The translations under genes and the position numbers were made by a program. From positions 34,474 to 58,204 of the forward strand of contig NPFB01000172.1 of the NCBI GenBank assembly GCA_014084085.1: a stretch of DNA of 23,731 bases, written 5' to 3'. Source of the DNA: Hondaea fermentalgiana. Its lineage: Eukaryota; Sar; Bigyra; Thraustochytrida; Thraustochytriidae. Below the pieces are notes generated by a model, which worked only from the letters and a program-made list of their open reading frames with translations, was not told the DNA's origin and did not search any database. Positions 9,464 through 18,811 of this stretch are shown here, one piece after another; within the stretch, counting starts at the first letter, position 1; every line of letters starts with the position of its first letter.

Positions 9464-9700
9464 TTTTCCCTCCCACGCTCCGTTTTCCCCTTGTTGATGA
9501 TCATAATGATCATGATGCTGCTATGCCTGGCTGGTCCTCCCTTGCCCGTGCACTTGACAGCGACGATAACGACGAAAAAAGAGGGTCACATCACTGGATG
9601 AGAACGCGCGCGGATGAGTGCATGAATATCTATATGAACCAAACACAATGAGGCCGACTGCAGGCCTCCGTCACCCGTCATGTCAACGTCAAATTCACCG

Positions 9701-9772
9701 CCATGCAATGCTATGCTATGCTGTGCCATGCAATGCTATGCTATGCTGTGCTATGCTATGCTAAGCTACGCA
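9701..9772 (+). repeat. ATGCT pentamer array containing a perfect 25-bp tandem duplication
   Basis: Positions 9701-9725 and 9726-9750 are identical 25-base units built of CTATG, CAATG and CTGTG pentamers. A third, partial and diverged unit continues to about 9772. It lies just beyond the stop of the membrane protein gene on the - strand, so it may be in that gene's 3' UTR. Confidence 0.9.
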
Positions 9773-9783
9773 GCTGGTAGGCG

Positions 9784-10041
9784 TCAAATGACTTCGAGAC
9801 TCTCTTCCGAGTAACGACGGTCCATGGCGAGACGCTCGCCGTCCCTGCCCACGAGCTCAAAGTCGGCGTGCCGGCGGTCCGCGTTGAACTTTGCGGCCTC
9901 CTCCATCTCCAAGTACTCGTGCGAAAGGTTCATGCGAAAGTACACTCCGTGGCACACGCCAATCGCCGTCACCACGCCCATCACCACGATCAGCACCACC
10001 ATGCCCGCGAGCTGCTCTTCCGGCTCCGCCACAGGCTCCAT
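9784..10041 (-). CDS. small single-pass membrane protein, probably partial (5' end may lie in the gap)
   Basis: From the Met at 10041 this frame gives 85 residues: an acidic N-terminus (MEPVAEPEEQ), one hydrophobic segment at about 11-35 (GMVVLIVVMGVVTAIGV) and a charged tail ending SLEVI. The frame stays open upstream of this Met up to the run of N at 10114-10213, so the protein may be longer, with an ectodomain or signal peptide in the missing sequence. A CAG acceptor-like site just upstream (near 10079) also allows an intron. I do not recognise the family. Codon choice and the clear membrane segment favour a real gene. The sequence beyond the gap cannot be joined to it reliably, because the gap length is unknown. 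Confidence 0.5.
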   Translation of the reverse strand: MEPVAEPEEQLAGMVVLIVVMGVVTAIGVCHGVYFRMNLSHEYLEMEEAAKFNADRRHADFELVGRDGERLAMDRRYSEESLEVI

Positions 10042-10113
10042 CTTGCCCGCCGCGTGCGCGTGCGCGACGACCGCGTCCTGAGACCTCGCGCTCGCGGCCC
10101 GCCCAGCGCAGCC

Positions 10114-10213
10114 NNNNNNNNNNNNNNNNNNNNNNNNNNNNNNNNNNNNNNNNNNNNNNNNNNNNNNNNNNNNNNNNNNNNNNNNNNNNNNNNNNNNNNN
10201 NNNNNNNNNNNNN
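10114..10213. other. assembly gap of exactly 100 N
   Basis: One hundred consecutive N, the conventional placeholder for a scaffold gap of unknown size. Reading frames must not be carried across it. It interrupts the 5' side of the small membrane protein gene. Confidence 0.98.
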
Positions 10214-11249
10214 GCCGTCGCCGCGCCTCGCTCCGCCGCGCGCGGCGTCCGGGGTCTGCCTCGGCGCCGCGCGCTCGTACAGCAACTCCGGGTGCAAGCC
10301 GATGCCGACGGTTTACAACGTAGACAACAATGTGAACACGACGCCTGCCCGGGAGAGCCCGCGGAGACTCGGCTCGACGTCATGAAGGATGGAGAAGAGC
10401 CTCGTCGTGGTGGTGTATCGCCTCGACCTGGCGGCGCAAGGCAAAAGCTCAGGTGAGCCTGCACGAGTAAGGGCGAGCTGCAGAGATGAAGCTTTTGCGG
10501 GCGCCGCAGAAGCGATACGGCCGTGTCACATTTTCTAATGATTCTCCTGCGAGGCGGACAGCCGTGGGCTATAGCAATCAGACAGACAGTTTCTTCGTAC
10601 GTACTATACTATCATCATCAGTAGCAGTAGCAGCAGCAGCATAAACTAGCCTAGGCGCCTGGTATCATAGTCATCATCTCCATCATCACCATCTCCAAGT
10701 GACCTATTTACGTGGCGTGAAAGTCATCTCCGACCGCTCACTCCATTCGGCGCGGCCCGTGGCCACCACGTCGCGAGGCTCGATCGTGCGTCGCCGACTT
10801 GCCAAGCTTTGCCCAAGGGAAATCCGCCTCCATCTGGGTACGAATGGCCTTCCGCGAAAAACAAACCACGATTCAAGGACTGACTGACGCGAGGAGAAAA
10901 AGATCGCTTTTTCGATTTCTTTTTTTCCCCCCTTGCAGACCAAGTCCGGGCAAAAGCTACACTCGCGCCCGCCCGCCAGCTTGCAGGCGGGCTTTTGGCC
11001 GGCAGCACACGGGACTTGACAGTTGGCCTGTCTCAGTCTCGCTTGCTTGCAGTGGTGCCAAGCGACAAGCAAGGCCAGGCCTTGCGGACGTTTTCTTTCG
11101 CCGTCATCGTGCTCGTCTTCAACAACTTTCACGCTTCGCGAGCCCCGAGGACAGCAGTTACAAAGGATAACGAGGCCACCAAGTCTTTCCTGTCACACTG
11201 ACAAGAGCGGACACGACTCACCTTACCTCGTCTTTGCCCTTCTCCGCCC
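10214..11249. other. upstream/leader region of the calpain gene
   Basis: No convincing coding sequence. It holds ATC and AGC trinucleotide runs (about 10608-10690), the candidate 5'-UTR intron listed separately, and a GCCCGCC/GGCGGGC hairpin at 10971-10992. An in-frame TGA at about 11199-11201 shows that the calpain frame cannot extend upstream of it without splicing. Confidence 0.6.
10453..10938 (+). other. candidate 5'-UTR intron of the calpain gene
   Basis: The donor reads CAG|GTGAGC at 10450-10458. The acceptor is a long pyrimidine tract (about 10912-10934) ending TTGCAG at 10938. CTGAC branch-point-like sequences lie about 55 bases before the acceptor. The exon after the acceptor leads to the calpain start at 11250 through a leader with stops in the calpain frame, so the intron would be in the untranslated leader. 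Based only on splice-site appearance. Confidence 0.35.
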
Positions 11250-14200
11250 ATGAGCTACGACGACGATGACGATGATGACCTTGAAATGGAACTAGAGCTC
11301 CTCTACGAGACCGCACAGGCCTGGGTAGACCGCGCGCACGAGGCAAATGCCCGGCACGCCAACTTCGAGGAAGCCAAATACACAGAAAGTGCCATTGATG
11401 CCTTTAAAGACACCCTCGCGCTGGAATCAGATCCTTCGTGCAAAACAAAGTTGATCGAACGCATGAGTGACCTGCAAGCCCGCGCAGATGATCTTGGCAA
11501 ACAAGTCTCCAAGTTACCCGACGCGGACGACCTTCTCAGTCGTGCTGTGGGTCTCGATAAAGCCGGAGACGACGCCGAAGCAAGAAGCCTCTACCTCGAT
11601 GCAGCCGACGCGTACAAACACGCCTTGCAAAGAGACCCAGTCGACTTGCTCAAGTCTCAAAAAAAAAAGTGGACAACGCTGCTGGACATGGCCGTCAGTC
11701 GCGCAGAAGCCGTGACAAAACGCGCTACAACGAAGGAATTCGAACAGTCGACCGCTCATGCTCTTGCTGCACCGTCGGAAGACGGGAAGCCCACGCGCGA
11801 AGACATGCGCGTACTCCAGGACTCGTCGCACATCAATGGATGCATTTTCGAACCGTGGGATATGGCGTCCTCCGAGTCGTGGAAGTTCGACTTTAAAGAA
11901 CCATTTTGCGACCCAGACGGTAATCTTAGACTGTCGGCGCAACAGCGGGAACACTGCGCGGGCTGGGCGCGTCCGCGGCAGATCTGGCCCGGACAGCGAC
12001 CGCGCGTGCTCGCCAAAACACCCTCTCCTGGCGATGTCGTTCAGGATTACGTCACAAACTGCAGCTTTGTCAGCTCCCTCTGTCTCGCAGCTTACCACGA
12101 GCGCAAATGGGGGCGAAAGTTCATTTCCGGCATCATTTTCCCGCAAGACAGCTCCAATTGGCCTGCATACAATCCCGATGGCAAGTACATTGTCAAATTG
12201 TATTGGAACGGAGCGCCACGCCAAGTCATCGTCGATGATCGATTTCCCGTGACGCAGGATCGTGACTGGGTCTGCTCGCACTCGCGACGCAAAAATGAGC
12301 TCTGGGTCAGCATCATTGAAAAAGCCTACATGAAACTCAACGGTGGCTACAACTTTGCCGGCAGCGTCTCGGGCATTGACCTTTACGCACTCACCGGCTG
12401 GATCCCCGAGGCCCATCTCATGGCCAGCATGGCCGCGGAAGGCCTCGACTTTGCCTGGAACAAGCTGCTCTCGGCATCGAGAACAGGCGATGTGCTCACG
12501 ACGATCTCCACCTCTGACATTGACGAAGAGGTGGCGACACAGGTTGGTCTTGTGCCGCTCCATGCCTATGCAGTACTTCGCGTCATCGAGCTCTCCGATG
12601 GCACGCGTCTTGTGCTCCTAAAAAACCCTTGGCGCCGTGTGCGCTGGAATGGCCCCTTTAGCATGTCCGATCGAACCAACTGGACCCCCCAGCGCATCCG
12701 CGAGGTTGGCCTTGACCTCGAACGCACGCAAGAGGACAATGGCATGTTTTACATTGACTACGACTCGGTTCTCAACTTCTTCCACGTCCTCTTTCTCAAT
12801 TGGAACCCAGAGCTCTTTACGCACCGCAGCGTCGTGCACCGTACCTGGCCCTCTACTGCGATCAAGCCCAACGAAGCCCTTTCCGTTGCGGATAACCCGC
12901 AATTTCAGCTCCTCATTGACGACGTCGGCCCTCCGCCTTCCAACCCGCTCGACGACCTTCCCGCCGCCCCGACGCACGCAGTGACCTCCGCAAAGGAATC
13001 GCTCCAAGCATCACCCTCGGGCACCGAGGCCAAGAGCAGCATCGCCGCCCGCGACATGCTTCTCAGTGATACTCCCGATAATCTCGACGAGGTCGCGGGG
13101 TCTGCTACTTCTGCTGCAAATGATGCGAACGAGGACCCAGGCGAAGTGATTGACAACACGCCCACGGGACTCATCTGGATCCTTCTCTCGCGGCACGTCG
13201 TCAACTACGCACAGCTCCTCAGCAAAGACCCTGGAGACTTTATGACCCTCAATGTCTACGATCGACGGGACGGAAGCCGTGTCTATTACCCCGAAAACCC
13301 GCTCGTGCGAGGCGTCTACAGTAACAATCCGCACAATCTCATTTCATTGCAAGTCAAGCCCGGCGCGCACGCATACACGCTTGTCGTCTCGCTCTATGAA
13401 AAGCTCCGCAGCATGAACTACTCGCTCACCGTCTTTGCTTCGATCCATTGCCGAAACCCCGTTCTCCGACCGCTTCCACTCACCATGAGACACGCGCAGG
13501 AAATTCAGGGCGAATGGAAAAGTCACTCTGCCGGCGGCTGTCCCAAATATCCGACCTACATGCAAAACCCACAATGGTCCATTGTATTTGAGCAGGATTG
13601 CGCAATGCTTCATCTCCACATGAACGCCAACGCCGAGTATCCCATTAACTTGCGTCTCTTTCAAAAGCCAACAGGCCAAAGACGCGTCGATTGTGCGGAC
13701 CCTCGTATTGTCAAGGCTACATCTGGCCCCTACCGCAAGGGATTCTGCATGCTTGAAATGCACAATCTCGAGGCAGGAGTTCCCTACACAATTGTCGCGA
13801 GCACCTTTACTTCGGGCCAGCTTGGTACCTTTTATCTGCAAACCGAGGCTGATGTGCCCTTTTCGATCGAGGACGTTGCAAACGAGGCCGAGCACCTTGA
13901 CTATCGTCAGGTTATTCCCGGAAATTGGAGCGCGCAAGATGGAACAGACGGCGGATGTCCTAATTTTGGTACCTATGCCTACAATCCTATCGTCAGGATA
14001 CGTTGCGAGGCAGACATCACCGAGCTCCATGTGCGCCTTCGCTATTTACCCGAAACCGAAGACGGGACATGCGCAGAGTGGCCATCGCTAAACCTCTCCA
14101 TTTTCTCCGAGCCCGTGACGTCGCGCCAGGCCCAAGACGCAAGCTTCGTCTCCAATGGCGGCATATACACGAATCCGCCTTGCGGGACCATCATTGAAGA

Positions 14201-14582
14201 CTGCAATCTCAGGCGAGGCACCTATTTTCTTGTTCCGTCCACCTTTGAGCCCATGGAAGGGGATTACATTCTTGTTCTCTATTCTTCACATCCAATCGAC
14301 GCCTTTTTTGAGCCAACGCGAGGACCACCGCCGCCGGGTCTTCGTAAACCGGTGCCTCCAAAACCACCCAAGGTTGAAGACACTCCCGAGAACCTGATCA
14401 ATGAGGGGGAGGAGAATACCAGTGCAGTCAACACAGACGATGTAGCGCCCGCGTATCCGCTCCCAGACGATGACCCTCCTCCGTTCGTCAAGGTTGCCAG
14501 GAACATTATAAAGGACATGGCGGCACAAGACCAAGACGCTGACCACGCCCAGCAGCCTTCAAACGAACCCACATACCTGTGA
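11250..14582 (+). CDS. CAPN7-like: calpain-7/PalB-type cysteine protease with tandem MIT domains and expanded C2-like region
   Basis: This 1110-residue ORF starts with an acidic stretch (Asp4-Asp10). Two helical MIT-type domains follow (about 14-90 and 93-155), which in calpain-7 bind ESCRT-III subunits. The CysPc protease core is at about 200-540. Its triad is complete: C271 in TNCSFVSSL, H438 in PLHAYAVL and N459 in LKNPW. Motifs such as YNPDGKYIVKLYWNG, ELWVSIIEKAYMK and ALTGWIPE are those of animal calpain-7. After it come a C2-like domain (WILLSRH, split by an insert at about 560-637), a second (GEW...GGCPKYPTYMQNP, from about 754), a third (GNW...GGCPNFGTYAYNP, from about 891) and a Pro-rich acidic tail (1022-1110). 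Animal calpain-7 is about 813 residues with two C2-like domains. The start is the first Met after an in-frame stop. Likely cytosolic/endosomal, linked to ESCRT-dependent processing. Family very secure; substrate unknown. Confidence 0.95.
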   Translation: MSYDDDDDDDLEMELELLYETAQAWVDRAHEANARHANFEEAKYTESAIDAFKDTLALESDPSCKTKLIERMSDLQARADDLGKQVSKLPDADDLLSRAVGLDKAGDDAEARSLYLDAADAYKHALQRDPVDLLKSQKKKWTTLLDMAVSRAEAVTKRATTKEFEQSTAHALAAPSEDGKPTREDMRVLQDSSHINGCIFEPWDMASSESWKFDFKEPFCDPDGNLRLSAQQREHCAGWARPRQIWPGQRPRVLAKTPSPGDVVQDYVTNCSFVSSLCLAAYHERKWGRKFISGIIFPQDSSNWPAYNPDGKYIVKLYWNGAPRQVIVDDRFPVTQDRDWVCSHSRRKNELWVSIIEKAYMKLNGGYNFAGSVSGIDLYALTGWIPEAHLMASMAAEGLDFAWNKLLSASRTGDVLTTISTSDIDEEVATQVGLVPLHAYAVLRVIELSDGTRLVLLKNPWRRVRWNGPFSMSDRTNWTPQRIREVGLDLERTQEDNGMFYIDYDSVLNFFHVLFLNWNPELFTHRSVVHRTWPSTAIKPNEALSVADNPQFQLLIDDVGPPPSNPLDDLPAAPTHAVTSAKESLQASPSGTEAKSSIAARDMLLSDTPDNLDEVAGSATSAANDANEDPGEVIDNTPTGLIWILLSRHVVNYAQLLSKDPGDFMTLNVYDRRDGSRVYYPENPLVRGVYSNNPHNLISLQVKPGAHAYTLVVSLYEKLRSMNYSLTVFASIHCRNPVLRPLPLTMRHAQEIQGEWKSHSAGGCPKYPTYMQNPQWSIVFEQDCAMLHLHMNANAEYPINLRLFQKPTGQRRVDCADPRIVKATSGPYRKGFCMLEMHNLEAGVPYTIVASTFTSGQLGTFYLQTEADVPFSIEDVANEAEHLDYRQVIPGNWSAQDGTDGGCPNFGTYAYNPIVRIRCEADITELHVRLRYLPETEDGTCAEWPSLNLSIFSEPVTSRQAQDASFVSNGGIYTNPPCGTIIEDCNLRRGTYFLVPSTFEPMEGDYILVLYSSHPIDAFFEPTRGPPPPGLRKPVPPKPPKVEDTPENLINEGEENTSAVNTDDVAPAYPLPDDDPPPFVKVARNIIKDMAAQDQDADHAQQPSNEPTYL

Positions 14583-14710
14583 AAGTACAGTCTCTCCATA
14601 GCAGAGCAGACCTGACAGTGTAGGCCCATACGACTTTTTCTGAATTATTTGTTACACTGCAATAATGGCTCGGCTCGCTCGGCAGCTTCATTTTTTTTTC
14701 AAGTAAGCTT

Positions 14711-17700
14711 TCATCCCAATGCGGCGAGACCCACTCTGCCGGCCTCCCCGTATGCGCGCAGACGCAAAAATACCCGCTGCAAAAGCACACGCCGATGGTG
14801 ACTTGCCGCAACCGCGACCAGCTTTTCAAGTCTCGCACGGGAGCACGCCTCGCGCGCCCACAGCGAGAATTTGCGTCCAAGTTGGAGCTTGACGACCTCA
14901 CACCGCAGCGCAAGCTCGCGTGCAAGCTCGTGTGCCGCGTGCCGCTTCAAGCGCACAATGCACGCTCGTAACGCCGAGCACACTTGGATTCTTGCAAGAG
15001 ACTGGCAGGCTCGCGCACGCGCAATAGCGCGTTCCCGACAGGCCAAGAACGCTCGAAACCCTTGCCACGATAAGCGACGTGACCTCGCGCGAGCAAAGTA
15101 CGCGCGATCCGCAGTGGCGCGCGCTTGCCACAGTTGAAAATAGCGCGCAAGAACATGTCTCGTCCCAAACTGCACTTTTTCTCGCGCTGCTTGCTCTCGC
15201 CAGGCACGCAGCGCCCTCCACACGCGACGACGAAGCACCATTGACCAGTGTCGGTCCGCGCGAAGCGTTTGTTCGCGGGATCGCACGAGTTCGTGACGAA
15301 GATATTGCAGAGCATGCACGGCATCGCGCCATTGCTCCATCGCTGCGCGTTGCGCCATTCGACGCTGAATTGCAATGCGTAACTTGTACCACGCGTGCGC
15401 CAGTTGCAGTCGTGAGGCCGCCTGCTCTAATGCAAGTGACTCTCGTCGCGATCGTGTCGTCGCTGCAACCCATGCATGCATGGCGGTTCGCATCACTTTG
15501 CGGCGAACAGCAGCAGACTGCCACGCGTCAAAGCGAGTGACGAGATCCGCATGCCGCGCGGCCTTTGTGACGCGTCGCAGTCGTTTGAGAGCTTCCCGCG
15601 CCATGATGCGAGTCATTTTACGCACGAGAATGGCACCTTTCCACTGTTTCAAGAGACGCTGAGCGCGAAGTCGTCGAAGCGCTACCGCGCGCAAACGCGT
15701 CTCCTTTTTCGCCGCACATTCACGACGGAAATGGCGCAATGCACGACGCGCACGTATGCGCAGCATATGATCCTCTGCAAGGCGCAAGCGCTGCGCTGCC
15801 GCAACATTAGTCCGGAGATTCTCCAAGACCCACGGACCATGCCGTGCACGACCAAGACCAGTCAATACGCGGGCTGCATCTCGTTTCATCGCGGACAGAT
15901 GACTCGCGACCTCGGGCGAGAGAACATAGAGATGTGCAAGCAAAAGCTCGCGCATCTTTCGACCTAACAATGTCGCTTGTCGCCACAAGGAAAAAAATCG
16001 AGAGCGTATGCGTTTTGCATGCTCTTGTTCGCATTGGCGGAGGAAAAGCACAAAATTACGCCATCGCATCCATACCTGGCGCCACCGGAAACCAAAAAGA
16101 GCATGACACAACGCCTCCACCGCGTGACGCCGCTGCAGCTGGAGTCGCGCGTGAGCACGCAACGCTCTAAATGCGCGCTTCTGCCCCACTTTTTTACGCA
16201 AGGCCTCCGCGCGCAAGTCTCGCACGAGAGCAGGGCGCGCCTGGTACTGCCAGGCTTGCCAAAGAATGAGTAGACTCGAATGCACTTTCTTTCGCCGAAA
16301 CCTTGACACGCGAGCGCGAGTGGACCATTTTCGAATGTACTCGCGCTGTTGCACGGCCTGCAAATACAATTGTGCGCCACGAAGTACTCTATTTCGTGCG
16401 GCATGCTGACGCAGCTGGACGAGTGTGAGACGCTTTGCAATTACACGCTGGTTGACCAGGTGGCGCGCTACAAGAACCTGCCGATCCAGATGCCGCTTCG
16501 TTCGTGATCCGGGCACGAGACGAATGAGCGCTCTTGAAAGCGCATTCCGACGTGCCAGAGCTTTTGCCTCTCGCAACTGCCGCGAATCGCGCGCAAAAGT
16601 CCAAAGACGAGCCATTCCTTGACGGAGTCGACGCTTCTTAAAAGCAACATACGGGTCGGGAAGCTCTTTCCTTGAAGTGTGTGCGACTAACATGCAAAGC
16701 GCATGGCGCCGTCGGCGATCATAAATCATTTGCTGTGCTTGTTTGACACGCTGTTCCTGCTTGCGCCACTCTCGAAGTCGACGTATGCCCAATCGATATC
16801 GTCGATGATTGTAGAAATCTAGCATCATCTTGCGCCTAGCTTTGCAAGTCTGGGCATACGTGCGCAGCCAACACAAAGCCCTCGCAAGTTCACGCTGAGA
16901 CACCGACTGCATCACACACGTTTGCTTGATTGCCACCGACCGAAGGGCCCAGAGACACGTCCAAGCTTTCCGGAGCAATGTGGACTGATAGTGATGTGCC
17001 GCGAGCTCGGCTCGCTGACGGCACACGCGAGAAGAGATTGTAGCTGTCCGCAAATGTAGGAGCGCCAGTCGACGAAAGCGCGTGTGCCGTTGCAGTATGA
17101 CTCTTTCGATGATGCTTGCAAGCGACGCTCTTTGAGAGGAGTCGTGCGCGTTTTGCGCAAGTGCACTCAATCCAGCACGCTGTCGCCTGTTTGCCCAAAG
17201 TGTATGCGCTTTGGAGTCTTGAACATGGTCGCGCCAGCGATGTAGCAGCACTTGCAGGCTCTGGTTTCGGGCATGGTGCGTAAAATGGTGCCACTCCTCC
17301 AAAGCAGTTAAAAGGCATTGCTTGCGGAGTAAGACCGCGAGGCGAGCACGAGCTCGCCAGGTCGCAAACACCTCTTTGCAAAGTCGATGTGTGCGTCGCA
17401 ACGCGCAGGTCGCACTCTGGCGTTGTGCAACCAAAGATAGCCTCCATCGTCGTAGGACTTCTACCTTGGCTCGACACACCGTATCGGCGTGAATGCGCTC
17501 ACCGGCGGACCGTGTACGACGCTGCGTCGTTGTTACCAGCCGTAGCTGTTGAAAAGATTGGTGAAGCTTGAAGCGATAAAATTGATGCGTGCGTGTGCGC
17601 AAAAGCTGCACAAACTGAACTTGATCACACCACGCATTCCAAGCCTTGCGCAGAGCGCGCTCTGTAAAAGCAATCCGTGCAATCTTTTGCAAGAGATGTG

Positions 17701-18811
17701 CTCTCTTCCATTGCGCAAGTGCACTCCTGCCAATCAGTACGAGACGTATCTCTTGACCCACGATGTCATCACGCGCGCGTTGGGCCTTACCCGCGGCGTC
17801 CCAGCCAATAAATGCACGTCGGAGACAAGAATGGCGAGCCAGAGTTGAAGCTGCTTGTGCGCGCCGTTTGCGTTCGACAACAAGTACAGCCCAGTGCTCA
17901 AAGGACTCGTGGAGTCTTACATTTCGCACGGACCTTTCACGAAGTTCCGCTGCGCCTCGGGCTCCAGTGCGCCAGCGGTAGAAATAGGTGCTCAAAAACC
18001 AGCGCGATGCGACGAGGTCACATGCGCGCTCACGTCTTCGCTGGACGGTATAAGTGGCCCATGCGTGAAAGAGCCTGCGTCGTTGTAAATGAGAAATCGC
18101 TGCAAGCGTGCGACGTTGCCATGCGCGATGCCGCGCTGCAAAGGCAAGTCTTCGTAGCACGGAGCGTTTTCGTTGGAGCGTCTGAAATATTTCTGTTCCC
18201 TCGAGCAAACGTTGGTATCGTGCGTGCTCCCAGAGTGCGTCGAGTGCTCGACAGCAATAAAGTTTGCGAAGATGGCACGCGGCCTGCTCACTGATGGAGC
18301 GCCGGCGTCGCTGCGTCGCGGTCATCACACGGTTTGACCAAAGCTTCCGGAGAGCCTTGCGTTTGCATACGAGGAGGCGATAGGAGGTGCATGCCTCGAG
18401 CACGGTCTTTCTTCGTCTTCGCTCGTGCATGACTGCAACCCAAGTATGAAAACATCGATGCACTCGCCAAGCATCCACGAGAGCCCGACAGTGCATGACG
18501 ATGGGACGATTAATGGCTGGCATTGTGAATGCAAAAAAGCCGCCCGATCGATCGATCCAAGAAAGTAGCGAGATGATCTGTAATGGGTCGCGGAGCACGG
18601 GATGCAGCATTTGCTTTGTTTCGCGCCATTTGCGCAAAAGGTCCCTCTTGCTGGCACCGAGGGCATTTTGCGAGCCTATGCAACCGGTTTGGAGCCTCCC
18701 TCTGTCATTTTTTTCGACGTCGTTGTCGTGTTCGATAGCGGGCCCTACCTCGAGCGGGAAGGCGTCGAAACGAGATGAGTTGACCTTGACGCCGTGGAGA
18801 CGGCGGTGCAT
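14711..18811 (-). CDS. Sfi1-like centrin-binding repeat protein
   Basis: This 1366-residue, very Arg-rich, single-exon ORF is built almost wholly of short helical repeats with a Leu/Ala-x-x-x-Phe/Leu-x-x-Trp core followed by a basic stretch. Examples are LFHAWATYTVQRRR, SFEHWAVLVVERKRR, ALAQWKRAHLLQK, AMEQWRDAVHALQ and YFQLWQARATADRA. I count about 27 Trp-centred units, spaced mostly 27-35 residues apart, from about residue 110 to the end. This is the pattern of Sfi1 and related proteins, which form long helices coated by centrin at centrosomes, spindle poles or basal bodies. Yeast and animal Sfi1 have roughly 20 repeats. The start at 18811 is the first Met after an in-frame TGA ten codons upstream; a 5' exon is possible. 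It converges on the calpain gene, with 128 bases between the stops. Assignment rests on repeat pattern, so a related centrin-binding protein is an alternative. Confidence 0.85.
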   Translation of the reverse strand: MHRRLHGVKVNSSRFDAFPLEVGPAIEHDNDVEKNDRGRLQTGCIGSQNALGASKRDLLRKWRETKQMLHPVLRDPLQIISLLSWIDRSGGFFAFTMPAINRPIVMHCRALVDAWRVHRCFHTWVAVMHERRRRKTVLEACTSYRLLVCKRKALRKLWSNRVMTATQRRRRSISEQAACHLRKLYCCRALDALWEHARYQRLLEGTEIFQTLQRKRSVLRRLAFAARHRAWQRRTLAAISHLQRRRLFHAWATYTVQRRRERACDLVASRWFLSTYFYRWRTGARGAAELRERSVRNVRLHESFEHWAVLVVERKRRAQAASTLARHSCLRRAFIGWDAAGKAQRARDDIVGQEIRLVLIGRSALAQWKRAHLLQKIARIAFTERALRKAWNAWCDQVQFVQLLRTRTHQFYRFKLHQSFQQLRLVTTTQRRTRSAGERIHADTVCRAKVEVLRRWRLSLVAQRQSATCALRRTHRLCKEVFATWRARARLAVLLRKQCLLTALEEWHHFTHHARNQSLQVLLHRWRDHVQDSKAHTLWANRRQRAGLSALAQNAHDSSQRASLASIIERVILQRHTRFRRLALLHLRTATISSRVCRQRAELAAHHYQSTLLRKAWTCLWALRSVAIKQTCVMQSVSQRELARALCWLRTYAQTCKARRKMMLDFYNHRRYRLGIRRLREWRKQEQRVKQAQQMIYDRRRRHALCMLVAHTSRKELPDPYVAFKKRRLRQGMARLWTFARDSRQLREAKALARRNALSRALIRLVPGSRTKRHLDRQVLVARHLVNQRVIAKRLTLVQLRQHAARNRVLRGAQLYLQAVQQREYIRKWSTRARVSRFRRKKVHSSLLILWQAWQYQARPALVRDLRAEALRKKVGQKRAFRALRAHARLQLQRRHAVEALCHALFGFRWRQVWMRWRNFVLFLRQCEQEHAKRIRSRFFSLWRQATLLGRKMRELLLAHLYVLSPEVASHLSAMKRDAARVLTGLGRARHGPWVLENLRTNVAAAQRLRLAEDHMLRIRARRALRHFRRECAAKKETRLRAVALRRLRAQRLLKQWKGAILVRKMTRIMAREALKRLRRVTKAARHADLVTRFDAWQSAAVRRKVMRTAMHAWVAATTRSRRESLALEQAASRLQLAHAWYKLRIAIQRRMAQRAAMEQWRDAVHALQYLRHELVRSREQTLRADRHWSMVLRRRVWRALRAWREQAAREKVQFGTRHVLARYFQLWQARATADRAYFARARSRRLSWQGFRAFLACRERAIARARACQSLARIQVCSALRACIVRLKRHAAHELARELALRCEVVKLQLGRKFSLWAREACSRARLEKLVAVAASHHRRVLLQRVFLRLRAYGEAGRVGLAALG

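Larger units (their letters stand above)
9428..9783. other. convergent 3' intergenic region
   Basis: It lies between the second AP2 gene (+) and the small membrane protein gene (-). It holds AATAAA at 9458-9463, two ATGATCAT palindromes close together near 9496-9515 and the pentamer array listed separately. No gene seen. Confidence 0.7.

Noticed and set aside
9784..10464. 226-codon frame running across the N gap on -
   Set aside because: The gap length is a placeholder, so frame continuity is meaningless, and the upstream start is GTG.
10971..10992. GCCCGCC/GGCGGGC hairpin followed by TTTT, like a bacterial terminator
   Set aside because: The context is eukaryotic and it lies in the leader of the calpain gene; most likely chance in GC-rich DNA.
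11514..12563. 349-codon open frame antisense to the calpain
   Set aside because: It is a shadow of a strongly supported gene, with no domain of its own.
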